From: a virus
Strand: one strand, 5' to 3'
Virus record (IMG/VR): IMGVR_UViG_3300041955_001939
Coordinates: 1 to 46,610 of that record
Length of the DNA stretch: 46,610 nucleotides
Shown: positions 7,365-15,988 of the stretch, piece by piece
Numbering within the stretch: the first letter of the stretch is position 1
How the letters are laid out: every line of letters starts with the position of its first letter
Notes under the pieces: model-generated
The model's database searches: none
What the model saw: only the letters and a program-made list of their open reading frames with translations
Told to the model about the DNA's origin: nothing
Translations under genes and position numbers: made by a program

Positions 7365-9061
7365 CGCCATCTGAGGAGCAGGCCACAGGAACGCTTGAGG
7401 AGATCGGGCAGCGCGATCACAGTGTTACAGCGGAGTACCGCATCTTCGGTGCTCCGGGGTGCGGCAAGACCACGAACATCACTCGCCAGATTAAGCGCGC
7501 AGTGGAGAAGCACGGTGCCGATGCGGTGCTGGTGACGAGCTACTCGCGCGCAGCGGCGACGGAACTGGCTGGCCGTGGCCTTCCCATCTCCGAGGACCGG
7601 ATCGGAACGCTGCACTCGCACTGCTACCACGTGCTCGGCAGACCGGTAATCGCGGAGGCGTGCGTAGATGAGTGGAACCGAGGCAACCCGCACCTGGCGA
7701 TCACGCCCGCCAAGAGGCAGGTCGGGCTCGACGGCGAGGGTGCCGGAGCCGAAGACGACACCGAACTGGCAAAGGGCGGCGATAAGATGCTCCGGGAGTT
7801 CAGCCGCATGCGTGGCCTGATGATCCCGCAGAACCGTTGGCCTATCGTGCTGAGCCAGTTCAAAGAGAAGTGGACGGAGTACAAACGGGCACTTGGTCTG
7901 CTCGACTTCACCGACCTGATCGAGACGTGCTACCGGGACGTCTATGCCGCGCCCAGGCATCCGGCGGTTATCTTCGCGGACGAGGCACAGGACCTCAACC
8001 GGATGCAGTTGACGCTCATCCGAAAATGGGGCGAGTGCGCGAACTACTTCATACTTGCGGGTGACGACGACCAGACCATCTTTTCGTTCACGGGCGCCTC
8101 TCCGGACGCCATCCTCGACCCGGACATTCCAGAGGACCACAAGATCATCCTCAAACAGTCCCATCGGGTTCCGCGCGCCGTCCACCAACTCGCCAACGAT
8201 CTGATCCATCGGGTCACCAGACGCCAGGAGAAGGTCTACCTGCCGCGACCGGAGGACGGTATGGTGCAGAGGCTATCGCGTGGTACCCACAAGTCGCCGG
8301 AGTATTTCATTCTCAAGAGCGCCATAAAGCATCTGGAGCAGGGTAAGACGGTAATGTTCCTCGCGTCCTGCTCATATATGCTCCACCCGCTGGTCGCGAT
8401 TCTACGCAAGAACGGCATCCCCTTCCACAACCCGTACCGCAAGACGAATGGCTTCTGGAACCCGCTGCGGATCGGCAAGAAGAGTTCGAGCGCCAACCGC
8501 ATCCTCTCTCTGCTGGTGGCACACCCGGAGTTTGGTGATGGCCATCGGGCGTGGACGAAGCGCGACTTGGCGCTGTGGGTCGAATGGCTGGGTTCGAAGG
8601 GCATCCTGAAGGACGGCGCGAAAGAGATAATCCAGACGCGGGACGGCTCCGACCCGGTGAGCGCGGAGCATCTGCACGCGATCTTCGAAACGGGGGCATT
8701 CGAATCCCTGATGGCGGCACGGGATGGCGGCAACCGCGCGCTGCTCGACTGGTGGCGAACCCGCGTCAGCGCTGACGTTCGCAAGCGCGTCCAGTTTGCG
8801 GCTGAAATTGCCGACAGTCGCGGGCCGCAGGCGCTGCTGGACACGCCCAAGGTAGTGGTCGGGACCATCCACTCTGTTAAGGGTGGCCAGGCCGATGTGG
8901 TCTACCTCTTCCCTGATCTCAGCCGGGCCGGGGACGCTCAATACAACCGGGGTGGGGCGGCGCGCGATTCCGTCATCAGAGTCTTCTATGTCGGGCTAAC
9001 CAGAGCACGCGAGACGCTTTACATCTGCCAGCGAGAGACCGGCATGGCGGTGACGATATGA
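7361..9061 (+). CDS. UvrD/PcrA-like superfamily 1 DNA helicase
   Basis: 566 residues from GTG 7361, overlapping the primase stop. Motifs appear in order: Walker A GAPGCGKTT (30-38), motif Ia region VLVTSYSRAAATEL (57-69), Walker B VIFADEAQD (203-211), motif III LAGDDDQTIFSFTGA (232-246), motif V GTIHSVKGGQADVVYL and motif VI FYVGLTRARETLYI close to the C-terminus. It is shorter than full UvrD (~720), mainly through small 1B/2B insertions. A 3'-5' ATP-driven DNA unwinding activity follows from the family. Coupling with the primase suggests that it serves element replication rather than host repair. Confidence 0.9.
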   Translation: MTPSEEQATGTLEEIGQRDHSVTAEYRIFGAPGCGKTTNITRQIKRAVEKHGADAVLVTSYSRAAATELAGRGLPISEDRIGTLHSHCYHVLGRPVIAEACVDEWNRGNPHLAITPAKRQVGLDGEGAGAEDDTELAKGGDKMLREFSRMRGLMIPQNRWPIVLSQFKEKWTEYKRALGLLDFTDLIETCYRDVYAAPRHPAVIFADEAQDLNRMQLTLIRKWGECANYFILAGDDDQTIFSFTGASPDAILDPDIPEDHKIILKQSHRVPRAVHQLANDLIHRVTRRQEKVYLPRPEDGMVQRLSRGTHKSPEYFILKSAIKHLEQGKTVMFLASCSYMLHPLVAILRKNGIPFHNPYRKTNGFWNPLRIGKKSSSANRILSLLVAHPEFGDGHRAWTKRDLALWVEWLGSKGILKDGAKEIIQTRDGSDPVSAEHLHAIFETGAFESLMAARDGGNRALLDWWRTRVSADVRKRVQFAAEIADSRGPQALLDTPKVVVGTIHSVKGGQADVVYLFPDLSRAGDAQYNRGGAARDSVIRVFYVGLTRARETLYICQRETGMAVTI

Positions 9062-9264
9062 GCAGTAGAATGTCGATCCCCGAAATCGCTAACCGGCTCT
9101 CCGTCGGCCGGCTCGCGGTCTACACGATGCTGGAGCGGGGCATCATTCCTGCCATCCGCCTCGGCCGAAGGTGGATCGTCACCCGGCACGCCTTCGAAAA
9201 CTGGGAGCGCACCTGCGGGGTGCCGACTGGACTTCCACGGAGAACCGAGCATAAGGTGACGTGA
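9058..9264 (+). CDS. Excisionase-like HTH protein
   Basis: 68 residues, with a start overlapping the helicase stop in ATGA and a stop overlapping the integrase GTG. SIPEIANRLSVGRLAVYTMLERGIIPAIRLGRRWIVTRHAFENW is the HTH_17/MerR-like fold: a helix-turn-helix followed by a short wing (RLGRRW-IV) and a W-containing helix. Its position directly upstream of the tyrosine integrase makes a recombination directionality factor the most likely role. Family members also act as transcription regulators, so the excision role is inferred from context. Confidence 0.85.
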   Translation: MSSRMSIPEIANRLSVGRLAVYTMLERGIIPAIRLGRRWIVTRHAFENWERTCGVPTGLPRRTEHKVT

Positions 9265-10484
9265 CGTCTATGCCCGTCTACAAACGCAAGTACCGGTCGG
9301 GGAAGCTGGTGTGGTATTACCAATTCGCCCCATCGGGATCGACACGTCGGGATCAGAACCTGATCACCGAATCTGGATTCGCAACCAAACAGGCTGCGAC
9401 CGCCGCCGAGGCGGTGCGCCGCACCGAGGAGCAGAAGAAGTTTGAGATGGCGAAGGCCGGTGCCGCCGGTGTCGCTGCGGTGCTGCCGACGACCCTGGCG
9501 ATGCTCCTCGAAGAATTCCTCCGGCAACACGCCGAGGAGAAGCTGGCACCCAAGACCGTCGAGCGCTATCGCGAGGAGGCTGCGTGCCTTGCACCTGAAC
9601 TGCGCGCGATGTCATTGGCCGAGATCCGGCCGATGCACCTCAACCGCGAGTGGACGCGGTTGCTGACGTGCGGCGGCCACATGCGCAAGACCAAGACGCC
9701 GCGCCCGATGAAGGCAAAAACTGTCAGGAACATCGCCGGCCTGGTCTCCTCTGCTTTCGGGCGCGCGATCAAGTGGGGGCTGGTCACCGCGAATCCGGTG
9801 ACCAACAGCGAACCCCCAGTGCCGAAGAAGCACCGAGGGATCGCGCTCACTCCGGCACAGCAAACCTTGGTTCTGGGAACGGCGTCCGGCCCATGGTGCC
9901 TTCCGGTGTTCCTGGAGATGGCGGCTGCCACTGGCTGCCGCCGAGGCGAGTTGCTGGCCCTCCGATGGACGGACATCCGGGACGGTCGCGCCACCATCGA
10001 GCGTTCGCTCACCCAGACCAAGGACGTGCTGGAGTTCAAATCGACGAAGACCGAAGACCCCCGCGTGGTCGCCCTTCCGGCGTCCGCGATGGTCGCGCTC
10101 GAAAAGCACCGCGTGCGCCAGGATGAATTCCGGGCGCAGTTCGGCGTTGATTACCAAGCCGACGACTTGATCTTCGCCAATCCGGATGGATCACCACTGA
10201 AGCCGGATTCGATTTCGGCGACAGTATCGCTGCTATTCCGAAAGCTGAAGCTGCCGAAAGGTGCATCCCTCCACTCGCTGCGCCACACGCACACGTCGCA
10301 CCTCCTGGCCGATGGAGTCCCACTGGTGGTCGTCTCCGCGCGCCTGGGCCATTCCTCGATCCGCACCACGGCGGAAATCTACGCACACATGATCCACGGA
10401 CAGGACGACGAAGCGGCGCGGCGGTGGGATGAGTTCCAGACGCGGAACGCACCGACGATCACGCCTGGAAAACAGGTACAGTGA
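9261..10484 (+). CDS. int: Tyrosine recombinase, phage integrase
   Basis: 407 residues from GTG 9261, or 404 from the ATG at 9270. An N-terminal Arm-type region (KYRSGKLVWYYQFAP) and a core-binding SAM-like domain around 75-185 lead into the catalytic domain. The active-site residues are R227 (TGCRRGE), beta-hairpin K263 (STKTED), H338 and R341 (HSLRH), H364 (RLGHSS) and the nucleophile Y374 (AEIYAH). All are present, so the enzyme should be active. It probably integrates the element at the tRNA 3' end represented at 160-186. Unusually it ends the replication operon, ~9 kb inside that junction. Confidence 0.93.
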   Translation: MTSMPVYKRKYRSGKLVWYYQFAPSGSTRRDQNLITESGFATKQAATAAEAVRRTEEQKKFEMAKAGAAGVAAVLPTTLAMLLEEFLRQHAEEKLAPKTVERYREEAACLAPELRAMSLAEIRPMHLNREWTRLLTCGGHMRKTKTPRPMKAKTVRNIAGLVSSAFGRAIKWGLVTANPVTNSEPPVPKKHRGIALTPAQQTLVLGTASGPWCLPVFLEMAAATGCRRGELLALRWTDIRDGRATIERSLTQTKDVLEFKSTKTEDPRVVALPASAMVALEKHRVRQDEFRAQFGVDYQADDLIFANPDGSPLKPDSISATVSLLFRKLKLPKGASLHSLRHTHTSHLLADGVPLVVVSARLGHSSIRTTAEIYAHMIHGQDDEAARRWDEFQTRNAPTITPGKQVQ

Positions 10485-10657
10485 TTTCCAAGGTCGAACT
10501 GATCGGCGCACTCCCGGATGAGGCCGTCGCATACGGGGCGGAAGGGCGGCAACGTCAACTAAAAGCGGCAAATCCGGCCCGCGATCCGATTACTTACAAG
10601 AACATCGCGGCGATGCAGAAGAACGTAAGCGCGGAAGGCCAAAGGAAAGCCCGGTAA
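10481..10657 (+). CDS. 58-aa hypothetical protein coupled to integrase
   Basis: A GTG at 10481 overlaps the integrase stop (10482-10484) in the same GTGA arrangement used by the helicase and integrase starts. The frame runs 58 codons to TAA 10655-10657. The product begins MISKVELIGALPDEAVAYG and is basic at the C-terminus. There is no recognised motif. The identical overlap style and the lack of any other frame argue that it is a real last gene of the operon; its function is unknown. Confidence 0.55.
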   Translation: MISKVELIGALPDEAVAYGAEGRQRQLKAANPARDPITYKNIAAMQKNVSAEGQRKAR

Positions 10658-10730
10658 TAATCTTTCCTACCCAACTTATCACGTGTCCTAGTTGACGCTT
10701 TGGATGGAATTATGAGATGATTCGGGTTAA

Positions 10731-11465
10731 ATGGTTGACCGGAGCAGGATTGATGCTGAGCGCGCAGCCACAAAGAGCCTGATGGAGCTATATGACCAAG
10801 CGGAAAAGTGCCAGCAATTGCATGAAGCCGCTGGCATGTCAGTTCCAGAACCAGTTAAAAGGTTTCTTGGAGTGAGCGAACAAAGTACGAAACCAGGTGC
10901 ATCCAGCGATGTGGCATCAGTAGCACCTCCCGTATATAATCCTCCTCCAGAGGCAGCTAGAGACTGGATCTCGATTGAGGCAGGCGAAGCAAGCGTTTCC
11001 TCAGTGGCGCTCGCGATCCTAAGACGATCTGGAATAATGAGGCCCCGTGATTTAAATGAATCCGTGTTAAACATCCTGCCTAACGCCACAGCTGGCAGTG
11101 TGGCCAATATGGGAACGCGACTACAGGGTACGGCTATCGACAGAACGGGGGAAGGATGGAAGCTTCTGGATAAAGGGGTAGCTGGAGTTATCACTGATGA
11201 TCGCCTATGGGGGCCTGTTTCGGCATTCAGCATACAAGACCTCGCGGCCCACCGTAGAGAATCTATACTGCACATTCTAAAGGGATATCCAACGGGGCTT
11301 CAAACGGTTCAAATCGTCGAGCAACTAAAAAAATGCTCATGGGTCCAAGCTCCCGTTAACAAAGATCTATTAAAAGCGGACATGGAGGTTCTTCAGGAAA
11401 AGGGAAAAGTGAGACATCGCGGCAATTCCAAAAAGTGGGAGGTAGTGAGAGAAGAAAAAACCTAA
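10731..11465 (+). CDS. Hypothetical protein with winged-helix-like regions
   Basis: 244 residues from ATG 10731, with lower GC and more Lys/Ile codons than the phage genes. Residues ~1-45 are helical and may be a coiled coil. Two similar helical stretches suggest tandem winged-helix domains: one near 80-140 (SSVALAILRRSGIMRPRDLNESV, then a GTRLQGTAIDRTGEGWKLL wing) and one near 165-240 (ESILHILKGYPTGLQTVQIVEQL, then DMEVLQEKGKVRHRGNSKKW). The protein fits a DNA-binding regulator. It stands between the integrase operon and the small-gene region and looks like an independent accessory gene. No family name can be given. Confidence 0.65.
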   Translation: MVDRSRIDAERAATKSLMELYDQAEKCQQLHEAAGMSVPEPVKRFLGVSEQSTKPGASSDVASVAPPVYNPPPEAARDWISIEAGEASVSSVALAILRRSGIMRPRDLNESVLNILPNATAGSVANMGTRLQGTAIDRTGEGWKLLDKGVAGVITDDRLWGPVSAFSIQDLAAHRRESILHILKGYPTGLQTVQIVEQLKKCSWVQAPVNKDLLKADMEVLQEKGKVRHRGNSKKWEVVREEKT

Positions 11466-11481
11466 GTCACAGAAAGCAAAA

Positions 11482-11499
11482 GGGCCGTCTCACCGGCCC
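11482..11499. terminator. Possible terminator hairpin
   Basis: GGGCCG-TCTCAC-CGGCCC lies 17 bases after the stop of the winged-helix-like gene. On the plus strand no clear T tract follows. On the minus strand the stem is followed by TTTTGCTTTC, so it may end leftward late transcription coming from the tail genes. Confidence 0.4.
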
Positions 11500-11594
11500 C
11501 ACGCTTCACTTCTCAATTCGAGCGCCGACTATGAATCAAACGCTACATCTGTATCTTAACCCAACTCGCGGTCCGCCATCAATTCAAAAAGTTC

Positions 11595-11698
11595 GAATCC
11601 TCCAGGATTCAGGAACAGGAGCGTGCCCCTTAGCGGGAGGCGCGCTCCTGTATGGCCCCGTGGTGGGGACCAGTGTTCCAGACCCAGGTTACACCACG
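11595..11698 (+). promoter_or_regulatory. Three consecutive hairpins upstream of a 46-aa gene
   Basis: Three inverted repeats follow one another: GAATCCT-CC-AGGATTC (11595-11610); ACAGGAGCG (11615-11623) pairing with CGCTCCTGT (11643-11651), with a smaller CCC/GGG stem inside; and CGTGGTG (11659-11665) pairing with CACCACG (11692-11698). The block ends ~37 bases before the ideal ribosome binding site of the 46-aa gene. It could be a structured leader or a small RNA. No known riboswitch class is recognised. Confidence 0.4.
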
Positions 11699-11748
11699 CG
11701 GGCTTCCTCGGCAAGTCACCCCAGATAAACCCTTGAAGGAGGTGCTCT

Positions 11749-11889
11749 ATGAGCAAACCGATAAAGCCTGCGCCGCCGGGCTGGAGGTGGGTTTTCGTGA
11801 CCCGCTTCTGGCACGCCCGCGCCAAGAAGTATCTCTTCGCTGCCGATTACGGTCACGAATGCTGGTGCTTCCTGGTGCGCGCCCGGTAG
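11749..11889 (+). CDS. 46-aa basic, aromatic-rich small protein
   Basis: ATG 11749 is preceded by a near-perfect Shine-Dalgarno sequence, AAGGAGGTG, at 11736-11744, with good spacing. The product has 46 residues, starting MSKPIKPAPPGWRWVFVTRF, and is rich in Trp, Phe, Arg and Lys. It has no signal peptide and is not hydrophobic enough for a TM segment. The composition suggests a small folded or nucleic-acid-binding protein, but I cannot name it. The ribosome binding site is the best in this part of the window. Confidence 0.65.
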   Translation: MSKPIKPAPPGWRWVFVTRFWHARAKKYLFAADYGHECWCFLVRAR

Positions 11890-11925
11890 CGACATACCAA
11901 CAAGTAAAGCGGAGTAGTTAAACCC

Positions 11926-11950
11926 GAGGCCCATTCTGGAAATGGGCCTC
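11926..11950. terminator. 10-bp perfect hairpin after the 46-aa gene
   Basis: GAGGCCCATT-CTGGA-AATGGGCCTC forms a perfect 10-bp stem with a five-base loop, 36 bases after the stop of the 46-aa gene. No T tract follows on either strand, so it may be a factor-assisted terminator, a pause site or an mRNA-stabilising end. Confidence 0.45.
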
Positions 11951-12197
11951 ATTGGGAACGCAGGCAGCGGTTGCGCTGACTCACGCCGGGACTGTCCTGG
12001 ATGCTGGCGATTCCACGTGTCGGGTTGCACCGGGTTGAAATCTCGTGTTTTGCGACGATGTAGTGGGCGTGCCCGACAGGCATCTCGCCCCTTCCCCCAC
12101 TCAGCAATTCGTCGAAACGATCATCCCGGCCGGAAGTTGAACCGCGCGGGCGCGTAGCCCGGCGTCTATTATGACCAAGGTGCCGTCCGACTGGCCT
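11951..12197. other. Intergenic gap between convergent regions
   Basis: This gap separates the plus-strand small-gene region from the end of the leftward late operon at 12198. No open frame with protein-like composition or a ribosome binding site was found. GC-rich partial inverted repeats near 12145-12165 are imperfect. Confidence 0.4.
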
Positions 12198-15100
12198 TTA
12201 TAGAAACGTCGCGCGGCCAACCTGCTTCGGGAGCGGCAACGGCCAACTGAACAGGCAGAGGTGGTCGAAGGCCCAGAAGCAAACGAGGGGAGTGGACTGG
12301 TTCAACGCTTGAAGGAACTCGCTCGTCCACGGGCAGCCGCCGTTGAACCACGGCACCAGGTATGCGGTCGCGGAGACCGGCCAACTGCCGGGCGTGGTGA
12401 CCGGGAACGCAATCGCCGCCTGCGCGTTCGTGAAGTTGCGGTACGTCGCTCCCCACGACAGCGCCTCCATCTTCAGACGGTCGAGACCCGAGCCTGTCTG
12501 CGCCAGATACTGCGACGGCAGATTGACGGCGCGGTTGAGCCGCCCACCCTGCGGGTAGGGGACATCCGGCGTGTAGTAGCAGGTCGAGAAGTTTACGTCG
12601 AACGGCCAGAGCAGTTCGAACTTCGCGCCGGAGTAAGCCGCCAGGACCGTCGTCCGGATTGCATCGATGTGGCTCTTGATCAGACCGGCGAGGAAGTTCG
12701 TATCCGCCGATCCGTTGACGGTCGGATCGTCATCCTGCGTGTAGAACGCGGCGAGCGATCGGCCCAGCGCGGTTTGCGCCGCCTGCGCGGTATATGCGTC
12801 ATAGTAGGCCATCCCGCCGCCGCTGCACGTTCCTGTGCCGCCGACGTAATTTCCGTTCCCGCTTGTGCCATTGAGCGTAAAGTGGGTGGTGTCGGTGACA
12901 GCAATCGTCTGGTCTCCGTTCGCCGCAGTGTTGCCTTTGACACCGGCGAGGATCGCGCGCTGGCCGGTGGACAAGTTGTGCGGGGCAACCGTGCCAATCG
13001 AAATCGGCGAGGTCCAACTCGCGTATCCCACCGCGAGGTTCTGGACCACGCTGAAATACCACCACAGCACCTCACCGAACTGAAGCCACGCCGTGAGGCC
13101 GGCGGCGATCATGACTCCCGCCGCCTGCTTGTAACAAGCCGCGAGGTAGGGCGTCACGGTGGACGGATTGAACGTGCATTGCGTGGTCTGAAGATCGATG
13201 AACGTCGCGTCGCCCACGCTCGGCGTGTAGCCGCCCGAAACCAGTGTCGTGAGTTGATAGTGGTTCGCATCGGTGATGGTGATCGCCCAGACGCCAGATT
13301 GCGTTGAGCCAGCAACGTGGACGGTGTTCCCGGTGATGTAGCCGTGCCCGGTTTGCTGGATCGTGATCGGGCTGGACCCGCTGACTGCCTCGACGAAACC
13401 CGCGCCCCAACTTCCGAAGCCGGTATCGGTCAGGACCTGGTTGCCGTTGGCGAATCGCTGCGCCCACGCGCCCGCCGCAGTGTTGGCATCCGGCGGCGCG
13501 AGCAACTCCTGCGAGAACGAAACGGTCATCGTCTGGCCCGCCGCATGCACCTGCGCGCAGAAGTCGGTCAGATAGTCCGTGAACGCCCGATTGAGCGGCT
13601 GGGTCTGCGATGCGTCCACCTGCCAGACGCCCTCGTTGCCCGCTGCGATGTCGCCGCTGGCGGTGATCGAGCCGGTGGATGGATTCGCGCCCGCCGCGCC
13701 CGTGCCCGCCGCATAGCTCGAAGAGAACGTGAAGCCGCTGACCGGACTCAGGCAGGTAACAGTGAACTGGCCAGCAGTACCAGTTGGCGCTGCACAAACG
13801 CCGATGAACAGCGTGTTGATCGCGTTGATGAAGCGTTGCGCGAGAGTGGACACGGTGTCGTTCGGATATACTGCCGCCCCGAAGGACGTGCCGCCTACCG
13901 TCAAAAAGATCGCGTCGCCATCGCCAAACAGAGACCCGAGGTTGAATCCGCTCGACCCCGCCGAGATCGTGACGGTGGCCTGATGGAAACTGCCGCCCGA
14001 ACGAACCCGCTTCAACGCGAAGAAGACGCCGGAGTAGAAGTCGATGTCGCCCGCGAATCCGGCCTTGCTCAGAATCCAGAAGGCGCGCGCGGGCGCGATG
14101 GCGTAGGTCTGTGCGGTGTCGAAATCGCAGGCGCAGTTCACGTTCGAATAGGTCGTAGCGGGCGACTGCACGTCCGACAGGACCGCAGCCTGCAAATAGT
14201 CGAAGATGCAAGTTGTGCCGGTGGAGAGCGGGTTGTGAGTGCTCGATACCGCGAGGACCACTACGTGCGTACCGGGCGCGACACTCGACGCTATGAGGCG
14301 GCGGGTTTGAATCGGTGAGCCGGTGTCAGCGTAGGTTTCCACCGTCGGCTGCGCCCCGCCGTCAAGCGTAGCGGTCAGTTCGCCGCCCGCGGAAGTGAGC
14401 GACGTGCCGACGTAGAGGTTGTGCGTGTACTGGCACGAGTAGGTGACCGTCACGTGGTCGGTCGGGTTGGCGGATTGCCGAGCGAAGCCCCCGAGGTAGA
14501 AGCCTGCCTGCTGGCTCCAGCCCGTGCCTGTGAAGCTCGCCCAGAAGTCGCGGCTGCCGACCGTCACACTTCCCGGCCCCGCAATCTTCAATGGCAGGAC
14601 ACTGCTGGGATCGGACAGGGTCCAGTTGGTGAAGACCGCGCTCCACGTACCCGGCTGATAGGCGACCAGCGTGGGATTGACGGACCCGGAATCGTAGTTC
14701 AACGCGGGCGCGAAGGTGAGCCATGCCTGGCGCACCGAGTCGATTCCGTTTACCGTGAAATCGATGTGGAAATGGACGGAGGACGGGTCAGCGCCGCCGG
14801 TGAGCTTGGATGCCCCGGCTGGCGTCAGATACGTGGTGGACGTCTTGTGCATTTCCAGCAACTCGATGGAGTTGCCGTCGCGTCCGCCGCCGGGCGCGAG
14901 GTAATTGACGCCGGTTTGCGTGCCAGCCGACGTGGTCAGGGTAAGCGATGTTGGCGACACCACCGAGGCGATGACATATGGTGCCCCGTTGATGATGATC
15001 GGGTCGCCGGGCTGCGATCCCAGGTAGTTCTGACCGGAGGCGAACGATACCGACGTGCCCGAGGTGTTAACGGTCCCGTACCGCGCGGCGTACACGGTGA

Positions 15101-15983
15101 AGCTTGCGCCGCTCACTGTCGCCATGAGCGCGGTCGTCGGCCCTATCGAGTTCCAGTTCGTCCCGTTGATGTACGAGGCCATCACCCCTGCGATGTATTG
15201 CGGAGGATTGGTTGCCAGCCACATTTGCGCGGAGCCGTTGCCATCGGACGCTCCGACAGTGACGAGCGCGCCTGTGTTCGCTCTTACGGTCAGCGTCACG
15301 CTGTTGCTCGACGCCGAAGCGTAGCAGTTGGGATTTGCGGACGCGGCGGCAGCCAGGCCGGAAGCGATGGCTGCCCCGGACGATCCACCGGACGTGGCTT
15401 CCGTGAAGCTGTATGCGCTCGATCCGATGGTGAGTGTGTGGGTTCCCGCCGGATGCCCGCCGTAGAACGAAAAGGTAACCGGGTTCGGGTTGCCCGGCAC
15501 GATGAAGTCGTAAACCACGTTGCTCAGATAGACGAGCTCGATCCGGTCGTATCCCACTGGCGAACCATTAACTGTGAACGTCGCGGAGGCGGACGCCATA
15601 CCGGTCGCTGATGTCGCCATGGGCTGCAACGAGATGGTACCCGGCGATTCGGCTTTCGTGATGTAACTGATCGCGCCCCACGGAACCGACTGGTACTTGC
15701 GGCTGACGGGATTCTGCGCGCTGGTGATCGCGAGATCGAAATCGAGCGTGACGCCGGTGAGCGAGAAGTCGGGAAGATACCTCGTGGTGAACAGGTGTCC
15801 GAACTGATCGTCGGCATCGAACAGCACGAGGACGGCGAAGTCAGCCTGATCGCTGAAGACACCGCTCACCGTGAAGCCCGAGGCCGAGGCGTTGTTGAGC
15901 GACGCGGCGCATCCGCGGCGGTCGAAGCCACGCAGGTAAAGCGTCCGGTGAGGCTCCAGTTTGTGGATGGCTTCCGTGGGCAC
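12198..15983 (-). CDS. Very long tail-tip/receptor-binding protein with TIM-barrel-like C-terminus
   Basis: About 1261 residues if it starts at GTG 15983, six bases after the stop of the upstream tail gene; the frame beyond that is not protein-like. The first ~550 residues are Ser/Thr/Gly-rich beta domains (e.g. FTVNGSPVGYDRIELVYLSN and a PVTFSFYGGHPAGTHTLTIG stretch), typical of fibres. The C-terminal ~500 residues contain AFTDYLTDFCAQVHAAGQ, TAWLQFGEVLWWYF, GMAYYDAYTAQAAQTALG, KFELLWPFDVN and a Trp-rich end, resembling a glycosidase-type TIM barrel with a candidate catalytic Glu in LQFGEV. It is the last late gene, so a host-receptor or polysaccharide-binding role is likely; catalysis is unproven. 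Confidence 0.75.
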   Translation of the reverse strand: MPTEAIHKLEPHRTLYLRGFDRRGCAASLNNASASGFTVSGVFSDQADFAVLVLFDADDQFGHLFTTRYLPDFSLTGVTLDFDLAITSAQNPVSRKYQSVPWGAISYITKAESPGTISLQPMATSATGMASASATFTVNGSPVGYDRIELVYLSNVVYDFIVPGNPNPVTFSFYGGHPAGTHTLTIGSSAYSFTEATSGGSSGAAIASGLAAAASANPNCYASASSNSVTLTVRANTGALVTVGASDGNGSAQMWLATNPPQYIAGVMASYINGTNWNSIGPTTALMATVSGASFTVYAARYGTVNTSGTSVSFASGQNYLGSQPGDPIIINGAPYVIASVVSPTSLTLTTSAGTQTGVNYLAPGGGRDGNSIELLEMHKTSTTYLTPAGASKLTGGADPSSVHFHIDFTVNGIDSVRQAWLTFAPALNYDSGSVNPTLVAYQPGTWSAVFTNWTLSDPSSVLPLKIAGPGSVTVGSRDFWASFTGTGWSQQAGFYLGGFARQSANPTDHVTVTYSCQYTHNLYVGTSLTSAGGELTATLDGGAQPTVETYADTGSPIQTRRLIASSVAPGTHVVVLAVSSTHNPLSTGTTCIFDYLQAAVLSDVQSPATTYSNVNCACDFDTAQTYAIAPARAFWILSKAGFAGDIDFYSGVFFALKRVRSGGSFHQATVTISAGSSGFNLGSLFGDGDAIFLTVGGTSFGAAVYPNDTVSTLAQRFINAINTLFIGVCAAPTGTAGQFTVTCLSPVSGFTFSSSYAAGTGAAGANPSTGSITASGDIAAGNEGVWQVDASQTQPLNRAFTDYLTDFCAQVHAAGQTMTVSFSQELLAPPDANTAAGAWAQRFANGNQVLTDTGFGSWGAGFVEAVSGSSPITIQQTGHGYITGNTVHVAGSTQSGVWAITITDANHYQLTTLVSGGYTPSVGDATFIDLQTTQCTFNPSTVTPYLAACYKQAAGVMIAAGLTAWLQFGEVLWWYFSVVQNLAVGYASWTSPISIGTVAPHNLSTGQRAILAGVKGNTAANGDQTIAVTDTTHFTLNGTSGNGNYVGGTGTCSGGGMAYYDAYTAQAAQTALGRSLAAFYTQDDDPTVNGSADTNFLAGLIKSHIDAIRTTVLAAYSGAKFELLWPFDVNFSTCYYTPDVPYPQGGRLNRAVNLPSQYLAQTGSGLDRLKMEALSWGATYRNFTNAQAAIAFPVTTPGSWPVSATAYLVPWFNGGCPWTSEFLQALNQSTPLVCFWAFDHLCLFSWPLPLPKQVGRATFL

Positions 15984-15988
15984 GGGTC

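Noticed and set aside
7061-8209. A 382-codon minus-strand frame opposite primase and helicase
   Set aside because: The plus strand carries complete helicase motifs; the antisense product lacks any.
12261-15611. Long plus-strand frames (12261-13307, 13317-14318, 14421-15611) opposite the tail-tip gene
   Set aside because: Arg/Val/Gly-rich mirror frames of the GC-rich minus-strand gene, without ribosome binding sites.
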